Virus record (IMG/VR): IMGVR_UViG_3300028925_010123
Span: 1 to 39,509 of that record
Strand: one strand, 5' to 3'
DNA length: 39,509 bases
Source: a virus
Shown: positions 1-7,720 of the stretch, one piece after another
Layout: the number at the start of each line of letters is the position of its first letter
Position numbering within the stretch: position 1 is the stretch's first letter
The notes under the pieces: model-generated
What the model saw: the letters and a program-made list of their open reading frames with translations, nothing else
Database searches by the model: none
What the model was told of the DNA's origin: nothing
Program-made: the position numbers and the translations under genes

Positions 1-198
1 GACGCATTAAAAGAACATTTAAGAAAAAAATGTAGAATTAAACCAGGTGAGGATAAAGTTTCAGTTGTAGATTCAGGTGGTAAAAGCACAGAATTATTTA
101 ACGACCAATGGAGAACTGCAGGAGCAGGACAACAAAAAATTGCAACACACTTCGGTAAAGGTATGATTGATTGTATGACTAAAAAGGTTCAAAAATAA
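1..198 (+). CDS. C-terminal end of an unrecognised protein (cut by window start)
   Basis: An open frame runs from the first base to a TAA at 196-198 and gives 65 residues with no start inside the window. The segment is basic and ends in MTKKVQK; it contains a single Trp in NDQWRTAG and two Cys. I recognise no family. The TAA shares its last base with the ATG of the next gene (TAATG), the tight coupling seen throughout this phage, so the two are probably co-translated. Reading frame and codon choice match the neighbours, so it is likely a real gene end. Confidence 0.6.
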   Translation, partial: DALKEHLRKKCRIKPGEDKVSVVDSGGKSTELFNDQWRTAGAGQQKIATHFGKGMIDCMTKKVQK

Positions 199-611
199 TG
201 AGAACACAACTACTATGCACATTTACTCGTAAAATAAAGTTAAACGAAATCGTAGACATTATAGTTTCGTGTAATGATATCCTATATGATAAAATTTATA
301 TATTTGAAAACCGAGATGATTCCAATCAATTGATTTGCACTTACAATGTAGAATTTATTGAAAACTATGAAGAAAACATTATAGATACAATCTCACTACA
401 CAGAAAAAAACAATCCAATACATTGTATACAATCAATGCATTGAACGAAGTTATCAGAGAAAAGAACGGAGGCGTGTTGGATAAATCATTTATGGTGGAT
501 TGGATGGAATTTGAGAACACATTGTTATTAACAAATGAATCAGGATTGACAAAAATCCCTACAAAAATACATCAAATTATAGATGTTACGACCTGGTCGC
601 AAAATAATTAA
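198..611 (+). CDS. Conserved-looking phage hypothetical protein, 137 aa
   Basis: No function recognised. The protein is soluble, with no signal peptide or membrane segment. It has a central segment SLHRKKQSNTLYTINALNEV and a C-terminal part rich in Leu/Thr/Lys. It feels like a small hypothetical found in marine T4-like phages, but I cannot name a family. The ATG at 198 overlaps the previous stop by one base. The frame ends at 609-611, ten bases before a strong promoter (621-649), so it is probably the last gene of its transcription unit, although no terminator hairpin is visible after it. Confidence 0.65.
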   Translation: MRTQLLCTFTRKIKLNEIVDIIVSCNDILYDKIYIFENRDDSNQLICTYNVEFIENYEENIIDTISLHRKKQSNTLYTINALNEVIREKNGGVLDKSFMVDWMEFENTLLLTNESGLTKIPTKIHQIIDVTTWSQNN

Positions 612-620
612 AAAAAACAC

Positions 621-649
621 TTGACATTACTAAATAATTTTAGTATATT
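621..649 (+). promoter_or_regulatory. Sigma70-type promoter, TTGACA-N17-TATATT
   Basis: A perfect -35 box (TTGACA, 621-626) is followed after exactly 17 bases by TATATT (644-649), one mismatch from the -10 consensus. It lies in a gene gap and reads toward the 75-aa gene at 687. An almost identical copy, with the same boxes and spacing, stands before the DNA polymerase at 14247-14275, which supports both. It should be recognised by the unmodified host housekeeping polymerase, so it is probably an early promoter. Confidence 0.75.
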
Positions 650-686
650 GTATCGTAATGTTAATTAATAAAAGGAGTTCCTAACT

Positions 687-914
687 ATGATATTAAAAGT
701 AGTTGGACAAGTAAAAGGACATCGAGAGAAAATGACTATGACTCTTGATACGGAGGCTTTTCGTAATTCTTATAAGGGATTTACTTCCAAACAAGTAAAA
801 GCAAACGCAAAGAAATCTCTTAGATTAGCCAAGACTAAGAAATGGGCAGACTTCAGAGAGTTCTTTGAAAAGAAAGCAGAGATTGAAAATTCTATTTCTG
901 AGATTAATTCTTAA
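687..914 (+). CDS. Small basic hypothetical protein, 75 aa
   Basis: No family recognised. The protein is lysine-rich and likely alpha-helical after residue 30, with a run of KANAKKSLRLAKTKKW in the middle; nothing suggests export. The start is well supported: AAAGGAG at 671-677 lies 9 bases before the ATG, and a strong sigma70-type promoter (621-649) lies just upstream. A small basic protein behind a host-type promoter would suit an early takeover function, but that is inference from context only. The stop is followed by A-rich sequence and then the structured-RNA region. Confidence 0.7.
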   Translation: MILKVVGQVKGHREKMTMTLDTEAFRNSYKGFTSKQVKANAKKSLRLAKTKKWADFREFFEKKAEIENSISEINS

Positions 915-1009
915 AAAAAATTAAAAAAAAATAAAAAAACTGCGTTTTGAGTTTTTTAGTTTATATATATGTATATAACAGATTACTTATTTGGTTTTAA
1001 GTAATTTAG

Positions 1010-1440
1010 TTCTTTGACAATTTGGAATTTTGAAAGTAGAGAGAGTTATAAGCTCTCTATGGGATTGGCTGAATAATGGATGCCTCGAAAGAAGTCCATA
1101 AAGCAATCCACTACAGAATCGTGGTGATTCAATCGATGCTAAATGTTGTGTCGGTTTTCTTTGACAAAAGATGTAGAATGTATTTTCGCAAAAAAAAAGA
1201 AGCGATTCTTTGACTTCATTTTGGGTAAGGGTAAAACTGAAATCCCAACTTGTGACAGAATTAACCCAGAGTTAGAGGGGTAATGTAATCACATAGGAGT
1301 TGTATCCACTCGGACGATTATTAACTATAATTGAAGAGCACTATCATAACCGATAGATGTGAGGTATGGAGTAAACAAATCTAACACGAAAATTATAGGT
1401 AATCGCAAATCCTATATCCCCATTATAATTCCAAAGATTT
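1010..1440 (+). ncRNA. Probable large structured non-coding RNA (about 415 nt, class unknown)
   Basis: The 700-base gap 915-1619 holds no convincing gene but has clear RNA-like order. The 9-mer TTTGGAATT at 1021-1029 is exactly complementary to AATTCCAAA at 1427-1435, so the two ends of a 415-nt RNA can close into a helix. Inside are local hairpins: 1037-1043 with 1053-1059 (7 bp); 1062-1067 with 1104-1109, extended by CT/AG and enclosing 1076-1080 with 1095-1099; 1116-1120 with 1126-1130 (loop GTGGT); 1394-1399 with 1411-1416. A terminator follows directly at 1442-1505. The region looks less AT-rich than nearby genes. The paired ends recall tmRNA, 6S, RNase P or the large ornate phage RNAs, but I found none of the diagnostic motifs. 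Strand is inferred from the terminator. Confidence 0.6.
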
Positions 1441-1441
1441 T

Positions 1442-1505
1442 AAAAGCCCCAGCGATTTTTAGTTTCCACCTTTATATAGACTTAAAAATACAATGGGGCT
1501 TTTTT
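1442..1505 (+). terminator. Intrinsic terminator after the structured RNA
   Basis: AAAAGCCCCA (1442-1451) pairs perfectly over 10 bp with TGGGGCTTTT (1494-1503), and the stem runs into six T residues (1500-1505). The 42-base loop is long for a terminator, but the GC block in AT-rich sequence plus the T tract is typical. It marks the end of the RNA transcribed from about position 1020. Confidence 0.75.
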
Positions 1506-1547
1506 CTATAAAAAAATAAAAAAAACTATGTTTTTAGAAATTTATAT

Positions 1548-1560
1548 GATACTTATTATT
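1548..1560 (+). promoter_or_regulatory. Shared upstream motif GATACTTATTATT before the SSB gene
   Basis: This 13-mer recurs exactly at 21459-21471 and, with one or two changes, at 20918-20930 and 24831-24843; a shorter match lies at 17609-17618. All sit in the few gene gaps of the window on the coding side. GATACT could act as a -10-like element for phage-modified polymerase. Here it lies 72 bases before the SSB start, farther than in the other copies. Confidence 0.4.
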
Positions 1561-1619
1561 GTATCAAGGTTACTTGATTAACAAATGACAATTAAAAATA
1601 AAAAACAGGAGAATGAAAA

Positions 1620-2381
1620 ATGGACTTAAATGCAATTCGCAAACGTCTCGGTCAATTACAGACCACAAACAATCGCACATCAAGCTTATGGAAACCACAA
1701 CCAGGAAACCAACAGATTAGAATCGTGCCTTACGCTTTCAATAAAGAGAATCCTTTTATTGAATTATTCTTTCACTATAATTTGAACAATCGTTCTTATT
1801 TATCACCAATATCTTTTGGTAGACCAGACCCTATTGAAGAGTTTGCTCAAAAACTAAAAGCAAGTGGTAATAAAGAAGATTATCAATTATCTAAAAAACT
1901 TGAAGCAAAAATGAGAACTTTTGCTCCAGTTATAGTTAGAGGTGAAGAATCACAAGGTGTGAAACTATGGGGATTTGGAAAGACAGTTTATCAAGAACTA
2001 CTTTCTATAATCGCAGACCCTGATTATGGTGATATTTCTGACCCAATTAACGGTCGTGATGTATCGGTTGAATTCATTTCAGCAGAAGAGAGTGGAGCAA
2101 GTTTCCCTAAAACAAATATTAGGGTTAAACCGAATCAAACACCAATTTCTGATGAACCATCAGTCTTAGAGTTAGTAAAATCATCTCAGAAAGACATTAC
2201 TGATATTTATCAAGAGCAATCATACGAGGAGTTAACAGGCATTCTAAACGAATGGTTAAATCCAAGTGATGACGCATCAACAGAAGAAGAAAAAGCACCA
2301 AGCACGGTAGCAACTTCTAAGTTGGAAACTTCTAAAGTAAAAGATACTTCAGAAGCTTTTGATGAATTATTCAATTCATAA
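1620..2381 (+). CDS. 32: Single-stranded DNA-binding protein, T4 gp32-like
   Basis: Coats single-stranded DNA at the fork and during recombination and recruits replication partners. The N-terminal part shows the gp32-family core: LWKPQPGNQQIRIVPY (residues 24-38), NPFIELFFHY and SPISFGRPDPIEEFA (62-76). Residues after about 205 form a low-complexity acidic tail ending SEAFDELFNS, the expected partner-binding tail. At 253 aa it is shorter than T4 gp32 (about 300). It contains no cysteine at all, so the structural zinc site of T4 gp32 is absent. The start is fixed by AGGAG at 1607-1611, 8 bases upstream. The next genes are UvsX and the 5'-exonuclease, its functional partners. Confidence 0.85.
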   Translation: MDLNAIRKRLGQLQTTNNRTSSLWKPQPGNQQIRIVPYAFNKENPFIELFFHYNLNNRSYLSPISFGRPDPIEEFAQKLKASGNKEDYQLSKKLEAKMRTFAPVIVRGEESQGVKLWGFGKTVYQELLSIIADPDYGDISDPINGRDVSVEFISAEESGASFPKTNIRVKPNQTPISDEPSVLELVKSSQKDITDIYQEQSYEELTGILNEWLNPSDDASTEEEKAPSTVATSKLETSKVKDTSEAFDELFNS

Positions 2382-2394
2382 ATAATAACACAAT

Positions 2395-2420
2395 ATGGGG
2401 GTTGAGTTATCAATCCCCAT
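2395..2420 (+). terminator. Strong hairpin between SSB and UvsX genes
   Basis: Positions 2395-2405 pair with 2410-2420 over 11 bp (one G-U) around a GTTA loop, in the 58-base gap between the two genes. No T run follows, so it may be a partial terminator or an mRNA-stabilising stem that lets SSB be made in excess over UvsX. The stem covers an in-frame ATG at 2395, an argument against that ATG being the UvsX start. Confidence 0.5.
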
Positions 2421-2439
2421 TCAAACACGGAGTATTGAA

Positions 2440-3540
2440 ATGTCAGTAAATGATGTATTGGCTAAAACATTAGCCGACTCTTTGAATAAAAAATTCAAGG
2501 ATACAAACAAGGTAGCATACTTCTTAGACGGAAGTGATACCACACCAACAGATATCAAGGAATTTATCTCAACAGGTAGTTCCACATTAGATTTGGCTAT
2601 ATCAAATAAGCCAAATGGTGGTATTGCAGTTGGTAGAATTACAGAAATCAATGGATTAGAATCAAGTGGAAAATCTCTACTTGGTGCACACATCTTAGCA
2701 GAAACTCAAAAGAAAGACGGAATAGCAGTATATATAGATACTGAAACTTCAGTCAGTCAAGAGTTTATGGAAGTCATTGGTATAGATTTAACTAAGATGT
2801 TATATTTACATTTAGAAACCGTAGAAGAAATCTTTGAAGCAATTGAAGAAATCGTAACCACCGTTAGAGAATCTGACAAAGAAAAGTGTGTAACGATATT
2901 AGTTGATTCATTGGCAGCAGCTTCAACAAAAGTTGAAATGGACGCAGACTACGACAAAGATGGTTGGGCAACTTCAAAGGCAATCATTATATCAAAAGCT
3001 ATGAGAAAAATCACTCAAATGATTGGAAAACACAATGTAGCATTGGTATTTACTAATCAATTAAGACAAAAACTCGGAGTAATGTTCGGAGACCCTTGGA
3101 CAACAAGTGGTGGAAAAGCACTACCATTTCACGCATCAACAAGAATTCGTTTGAAAAATCTTGGTCAAATCAAGGATACTAAAAAGAATACTATTGGTAT
3201 GAAATGTAGAGCACAGATTGTCAAGAATAGACTAGGGCCACCTTTGAGACACGCAGACTATGCTATGTATTTCGATAGAGGAATAGATAACTATGGTGGG
3301 TGGTTAACCGTGATGAAAGAGCATAAACTTGTTAAATCAGGTGGTGCTTGGTATACATTAGTAGACCAGAACGGAGATGAACATAAATTCTTATCTAAAG
3401 ATTGGGAAGAGTTAATTACCAAGAATGATGAACTAAGAGAATATGTTTATGAACTCATTTGTGATAAAGTTATATTAAAATACAAAGGAAAACTTGGTAT
3501 TGATGATGTAGAGTTCACAGATGAGGTAATTGGTGATTAA
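2440..3540 (+). CDS. uvsX: UvsX-like RecA-family recombinase
   Basis: ATP-dependent strand-exchange protein for recombination-dependent replication and repair. Read from ATG 2440 (366 aa) it has the Walker A GLESSGKS at residues 72-79, a hydrophobic Walker B strand ending at Asp156 (CVTILVDSL), IDTETS after the P-loop, and a RecA-like segment TNQLRQKLGVMFGDPWTTSGGK that fits DNA-binding loop 2. Length is close to T4 UvsX (about 390). I choose 2440 because CGGAG (2428-2432) lies 7 bases upstream, while the earlier in-frame ATG at 2395 is buried in a hairpin without a ribosome site. The gene overlaps the 5'-exonuclease by 8 bases. Confidence 0.9.
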   Translation: MSVNDVLAKTLADSLNKKFKDTNKVAYFLDGSDTTPTDIKEFISTGSSTLDLAISNKPNGGIAVGRITEINGLESSGKSLLGAHILAETQKKDGIAVYIDTETSVSQEFMEVIGIDLTKMLYLHLETVEEIFEAIEEIVTTVRESDKEKCVTILVDSLAAASTKVEMDADYDKDGWATSKAIIISKAMRKITQMIGKHNVALVFTNQLRQKLGVMFGDPWTTSGGKALPFHASTRIRLKNLGQIKDTKKNTIGMKCRAQIVKNRLGPPLRHADYAMYFDRGIDNYGGWLTVMKEHKLVKSGGAWYTLVDQNGDEHKFLSKDWEELITKNDELREYVYELICDKVILKYKGKLGIDDVEFTDEVIGD

Positions 3541-4582
3541 TAAAAGACACCTATCGATTCTGAATCAAATAAAAGAATCTGGCGGCGAAATAGATAGTGG
3601 AAAATCAAATGACTCGGTTTTATTGATTGACGGCTTGAATTTATTCATACGAGTATTTTCAGCCATACCAACTACTAACGAGGACGGAGTTCACGTTGGT
3701 GGAATAGTTGGTTTTTTAAGGTCATTAGCGTTTTCTATTAATATGATTAGGCCTACACGAACTATCATAGTATTTGATGGTAAAGGTGGGTCTAATCGCC
3801 GTAGAAAGATATTTCCACAATACAAGATGGGAAGAAAGATGTCGTATCGTTTGAATAGAGCACACGATTTTCTGACTCGTAATGAAGAACAACAAATGAT
3901 GATACGACAATTAAATCGTGTCGTAGAATATTTGGAGTGTTTACCAATTACCATAATCAATATGGAGAACAATGAGGCAGATGATGTCATTGGATATTGT
4001 GCAAAACATATTTTCAAAAACAAAGAAACTACCATTTTATCAACCGACAAAGACTTTCTACAATTAGTAGATAAAAATACAAAACTTTATTCACCGACAA
4101 AGAAAATAATGTATGATGAAGCAAAGGTATTTGAAGAGTATGGAATACACCCAAAGAACTTTTTATTATATAGAGTATTTGATGGAGATAAATCTGACGG
4201 AATACCAGGAATACACGGAGCAGGTATGAAAACACTCGTTAAGTTATTCCCATTTCTAAAAGATGATGGTAAATACGATATTGATGATGTGATAAGAAGC
4301 GCATCAACACAAAAACATAAGTTATGTGAAAAAATTGTTAAATCAAAAGACCAATTAGAAATGAATAGAAGACTTATGGACTTAGATGATGGTATTATAT
4401 CAGGTCAAACAAAACTTAAAATAAAAGAAATAGCAGAAAGGCCAATACAACGATTGATTAAACATAAATTTCAAAAGATGTTTTTAGAAGACAAATTGTA
4501 TCAGGCATTACCAAATCTTAATAGTTGGTTGGCAACTACATTTAACAGATTAAACTTTATGGCAGAGGACACACATAAATGA
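3533..4582 (+). CDS. rnh: 5'-3' exonuclease / flap endonuclease, T4 RNase H-like
   Basis: Removes RNA primers and flaps from lagging-strand fragments. PIN/FEN-type acidic residues are all visible in order: LLIDG near residue 33, VFDG near 82, NEADD (about 148-152), STDKD (about 171-175) and DGDKSDGIPG (about 218-226), followed by the helix-hairpin-helix-like GIPGIHGAGMKT. Length (349 aa) is near that of T4 RNase H (305). The best start is GTG 3533 (GAGG at 3524-3527, 5 bases upstream); a TTG at 3530 is the alternative. It overlaps UvsX by 8 bases and the first methyltransferase by 4 (ATGA). Confidence 0.87.
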   Translation: MINKRHLSILNQIKESGGEIDSGKSNDSVLLIDGLNLFIRVFSAIPTTNEDGVHVGGIVGFLRSLAFSINMIRPTRTIIVFDGKGGSNRRRKIFPQYKMGRKMSYRLNRAHDFLTRNEEQQMMIRQLNRVVEYLECLPITIINMENNEADDVIGYCAKHIFKNKETTILSTDKDFLQLVDKNTKLYSPTKKIMYDEAKVFEEYGIHPKNFLLYRVFDGDKSDGIPGIHGAGMKTLVKLFPFLKDDGKYDIDDVIRSASTQKHKLCEKIVKSKDQLEMNRRLMDLDDGIISGQTKLKIKEIAERPIQRLIKHKFQKMFLEDKLYQALPNLNSWLATTFNRLNFMAEDTHK

Positions 4583-6132
4583 ATAATAAATTAATACACG
4601 GAGATAGTGTTAACGAATTGAATAAGTTTGAAGACAATTCAGTAGATTTATTATGCACAGACCCGCCATACGGTTATGGATTTATGGGTAGAGATTGGGA
4701 TAAAGTATTGCCAGACATTAAAATATTTGAAGAGTGTTTCAGAGTATTGAAACCTGGTAGTATGGCATTCGTTATGTCTGCACCAAGAAGTGATGTTCAG
4801 TATCGTATGGCAGAAATGTTAGAAAAGGTTGGATTTAGAATTGACTACACACCAATCTATTGGACTTACGCAAGTGGTTTTCCAAAAGCAATGAACATTG
4901 GTAAGATGATTGATAAACGAGACGGAAACGATAGAGAAGTTATCGGTGTTGATAAAAACTCTGCACCAGACCTACGAGATGTTGGTAAAAAATCAAAAGA
5001 AGCTATCGGTATTGACAAGTTATCTTATGGACAAGTTCAAAATGCAGAACGAAAAGTAAATGAAATAACCAAAGGTGGTTCAGAATTAGAGGGAAGTTAT
5101 GCAGGATTTCAACCAAAACCAGCAGTTGAAGTAGTTATTGTAGCAATGAAACCAATAGATAAAAAAGGTTATTTAGAACAAGCAGAAGATAATCAAAAAG
5201 GTGTAACTTGGTTTGATGATTGTAGAATACCATTTGCAGATGGTAGTGATGCGGAACAATATGATTATAATAATGTTGCCGGTCAGATGAACTTTGATGA
5301 AAAATATGAAAAAGATAGTGGTAAAATGTATGAAGGTGGTTGGGAAAAACCTAAAAGAAAAAAGAAATCAGATTATGAAAAATATGTAGAAAAGCAAAAA
5401 TCATTTAAAGGTGCAAAAATAATTGGTAAAACCATTAAAGGTAATGAACACTTTTTGAGTGGAGATATTAAACAATTAAATCCAGCAGATAATTATCAGA
5501 AACCAAAAACCACCAATAGAAAACCAAGAACAGAGGGTTCAGTATTTAAAACAAGTGGATTTAAGAGTGAAGATAATGATACCGCAGAAGCAAGTCCAAT
5601 GGGTAGATTTCCAGCTAATCTATTAGTAAGTGATAATATTATTGATGATGGAAGGATTAGAAAAGGCGATAGTAGAACGACAAAATCTACATATGATAAA
5701 GGAATATGGGGTAATGCTAAAGCAGTTGAAAGTAATGCATTATATAATGATAGTGGTGATTATTCAAGATATTTCAGTTTAGACGCTTGGTGGAGTAAAA
5801 ATCTAAAATCATTACCAGAACCAGTTCAGAAAACATTTCCATTTATGATTGTTCCAAAAGCAAGTCGTAGTGAAAAAGATAATGGATTAGATAGAAATAT
5901 ACACCCGACGGTAAAACCCTTGACATTGATGAATTATTTAGTTACATTAGGTAGTCGTAAAGGTGATGTAGTATTGGAACCATTTGCTGGCAGTGGAACA
6001 ACTGCACTCGCTTGTGTAGCACAAGAAAGAGATTACATCGCAATAGAACGAGAACAAGAGTATTACGAGATAGCAAAAGCTCGTTTAGAAAAAGTAGAAC
6101 GACCATTAAAACTATGGAAAAAGTTTTCGTGA
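4579..6132 (+). CDS. DNA methyltransferase, beta-class (DPPY type), 517 aa
   Basis: Predicted to methylate adenine N6 (or cytosine N4) in DNA using S-adenosylmethionine. The catalytic motif IV, DPPY, is at residues 28-31 and the cofactor-binding FAGSGTT at 469-475, the IV-before-I order of beta-class enzymes. About 430 residues separate them, far more than usual; the stretch 130-400 is lysine-rich, low in hydrophobics and probably holds an expanded target-recognition or accessory region. Its C-terminal end (RPLKLWKKFS) resembles those of the next two methyltransferases, suggesting a shared origin. No restriction endonuclease is adjacent, so protection of phage DNA is the likely role. Confidence 0.82.
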   Translation: MNNKLIHGDSVNELNKFEDNSVDLLCTDPPYGYGFMGRDWDKVLPDIKIFEECFRVLKPGSMAFVMSAPRSDVQYRMAEMLEKVGFRIDYTPIYWTYASGFPKAMNIGKMIDKRDGNDREVIGVDKNSAPDLRDVGKKSKEAIGIDKLSYGQVQNAERKVNEITKGGSELEGSYAGFQPKPAVEVVIVAMKPIDKKGYLEQAEDNQKGVTWFDDCRIPFADGSDAEQYDYNNVAGQMNFDEKYEKDSGKMYEGGWEKPKRKKKSDYEKYVEKQKSFKGAKIIGKTIKGNEHFLSGDIKQLNPADNYQKPKTTNRKPRTEGSVFKTSGFKSEDNDTAEASPMGRFPANLLVSDNIIDDGRIRKGDSRTTKSTYDKGIWGNAKAVESNALYNDSGDYSRYFSLDAWWSKNLKSLPEPVQKTFPFMIVPKASRSEKDNGLDRNIHPTVKPLTLMNYLVTLGSRKGDVVLEPFAGSGTTALACVAQERDYIAIEREQEYYEIAKARLEKVERPLKLWKKFS

Positions 6133-6154
6133 TAGAATTAAACAAAACATATAA
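6121..6154 (+). repeat. 34-bp direct repeat, copy 1 (methyltransferase junction)
   Basis: Perfect 34-bp match to 6909-6942. It spans the stop of one methyltransferase and the GTG start of the next, so the gene junction itself was duplicated. The spacing of 788 bp equals one gene unit, the mark of a tandem duplication. Confidence 0.9.
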
Positions 6155-6920
6155 CGAAAATTGTTTAGATACAATGAAAGAAATGCCAGATGATTTCGTA
6201 GATATGACATTGACTTCACCACCTTATGATAATCTTAGAGATTATAAAGGATATAGTTTTGACTTTGAACCAATTGCAGATGAACTATATCGTGTAACGA
6301 AACCAGGTGGAATAGTAGTTTGGATTATAGGAGATGCGACAATCAAAGGAAGTGAAACAGGAACTTCATTTAAACAAGCACTATATTTTAAAGACACAGG
6401 ATTTAATCTACACGACACTATGATTTACAGAAAACTAAATTACTTACCAGTTACTGCTAATCGTTATGAACCACAATTTGAATATATGTTTGTATTGTCA
6501 AAAGGAAAACCAAAAACATTTAATCCATTGACAAAGATAAATACATCAGCAGGTTCAAAGGGCGGTAATCACAGACACGACGGAGAAAATCTACAACCAC
6601 TTCACACTAATGACGGAATTATTAAAAAGGTTGGTAGAAGAACTAATGTTTGGGATGTCGCATGTGGTTCAATGAACTCAAAAGATAAAGTATCATTTGA
6701 ACACCCAGCAACTTTTCCAGAAAAGTTAGCAAAAGACCACATAGTGAGTTGGACTAATGAAGGAGATTTAGTATATGATTGTTTTATGGGGAGTGGAACA
6801 ACAGCAAAAATGTGTTTAGAAAATAAAAGAAACTATATCGGTAGTGAAATATCAAAAGAATATTGTGAGATTATACAGAAAAGATTAGAATCATTAAAAG
6901 TTTGGGATAAGTTTTCGTGA
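6129..6920 (+). CDS. DNA methyltransferase, SPPY type, tandem paralog A
   Basis: Predicted SAM-dependent DNA amino-methyltransferase. TSPPY (catalytic motif IV) is at residues 29-33 and FMGSGTT (SAM binding) at 219-225, again beta-class order; SPPY is commonest in N4-cytosine enzymes, so m4C is somewhat favoured over m6A. Length 263 aa is normal. I start at GTG 6129, overlapping the previous stop as GTGA; the paralog downstream starts identically. The in-frame ATG at 6114 would add MEKVF. The N- and C-terminal thirds are nearly identical to the next protein while the middle (about 115-205) differs, which points to a changed recognition site. Confidence 0.85.
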   Translation: MIELNKTYNENCLDTMKEMPDDFVDMTLTSPPYDNLRDYKGYSFDFEPIADELYRVTKPGGIVVWIIGDATIKGSETGTSFKQALYFKDTGFNLHDTMIYRKLNYLPVTANRYEPQFEYMFVLSKGKPKTFNPLTKINTSAGSKGGNHRHDGENLQPLHTNDGIIKKVGRRTNVWDVACGSMNSKDKVSFEHPATFPEKLAKDHIVSWTNEGDLVYDCFMGSGTTAKMCLENKRNYIGSEISKEYCEIIQKRLESLKVWDKFS

Positions 6921-6942
6921 TAGAATTAAACAAAACATATAA
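6909..6942 (+). repeat. 34-bp direct repeat, copy 2 (methyltransferase junction)
   Basis: Perfect copy of 6121-6154. It carries the GTGA stop/start overlap between methyltransferases A and B. Identity at DNA level in a fast-changing phage implies a recent duplication, ongoing gene conversion, or recombination between the copies. Confidence 0.9.
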
Positions 6943-7720
6943 TGAGAATTGTTTAGAAACAATGAAAAGAATACCAACACATACGGTAGACTTAACCATT
7001 ACTTCACCGCCATACGATAATTTAAGAGATTACAATGGATATGATTTTGATTTTGAGGAAATAGCAGATGAACTATACAGAATTACAAATCCAGGTGGAG
7101 TTGTAGTTTGGGTTGTAGGTGATGCTACTATCGATGGTAGTAAAACAGGAACATCATTTAAACAAGCACTTCATTTTAAAGAAATTGGGTTTGATATGTA
7201 TGATGTATTTATTTATGAAAAGAGTGGAACAGCACCACCACATAAAAATAGATATTTCAACGCTTTTGAATATATGTTTGTTTTTTCAAAAGGAAAACCA
7301 AAGACAACTAACTTACTGAAAGACAAGAAAAACAAATATGGTGGGACACAAACATTTGGAGATGTAACGAGGAGAGAAAAGGACGGAACACTTACGAACA
7401 AAGGTAGAAAAACAATCAATGAGTTTGGTATTAGAACAAACATTTGGAAATATAATAATGGGAAAGGTTTTACTACAAAAGATAATATTGCATATCAACA
7501 CCCTGCAATATTTCCAGAAAAATTAGTTCAAGACCATATGTTGAGTTGGAGTAATGAGGGAGATATCGTATATGATTGTTTTATGGGAAGTGGAACAACC
7601 GCAAAAGTAGCGATTGAAAACAATAGAGATTATATCGGTAGTGAAATATCAAAAGAATATTATGACATTATACAGAAAAGATTAGAACCATTAAAAGTTT
7701 GGGATAAGTTTGGTGGGTAG
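6917..7720 (+). CDS. DNA methyltransferase, SPPY type, tandem paralog B
   Basis: Sister of the preceding gene. It has TSPPYDNLRDY at residues 29-39 and FMGSGTT at 222-228, and the shared C-terminal end EPLKVWDK. The start is GTG 6917, fused to the previous stop as GTGA. The central region carries a different, lysine/glycine/threonine-rich segment with a few extra residues compared with paralog A; this is where beta-class enzymes of this size hold target recognition. I infer that the pair methylates two different short sequences. Its last 8 bases overlap the small gene at 7713. Confidence 0.85.
   Translation: MIELNKTYNENCLETMKRIPTHTVDLTITSPPYDNLRDYNGYDFDFEEIADELYRITNPGGVVVWVVGDATIDGSKTGTSFKQALHFKEIGFDMYDVFIYEKSGTAPPHKNRYFNAFEYMFVFSKGKPKTTNLLKDKKNKYGGTQTFGDVTRREKDGTLTNKGRKTINEFGIRTNIWKYNNGKGFTTKDNIAYQHPAIFPEKLVQDHMLSWSNEGDIVYDCFMGSGTTAKVAIENNRDYIGSEISKEYYDIIQKRLEPLKVWDKFGG

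Noticed and set aside
1076-1213. A 45-codon ATG frame inside the structured-RNA region
   Set aside because: It has no ribosome site, its codon choice (GTG, TCG, GCG) is unlike the neighbours, and its span is occupied by nested hairpins. A chance frame is more likely.
1010-1505. tmRNA, RNase P RNA or group I/II intron identity for the RNA region
   Set aside because: Paired ends fit tmRNA in outline and GAAAGAAGTCC recalls RNase P, but the tRNA-like arms, tag frame, conserved P4 sequences and intron cores are not visible. Class left open.
2395-2439. Earlier in-frame ATG for UvsX
   Set aside because: The ATG is inside a hairpin and lacks a ribosome site, whereas 2440 has CGGAG at good distance.
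3691-4050. Minus-strand open frames across the window
   Set aside because: All longer ones lie opposite well-supported + strand genes, lack ribosome sites and have biased compositions typical of antisense shadows.
6012-6128. Upstream extension of methyltransferase A
   Set aside because: The open frame extends back to 6012 but gives an Arg/Ser/Thr-rich stretch wholly inside the previous gene. The GTGA junction at 6129 matches the paralog.
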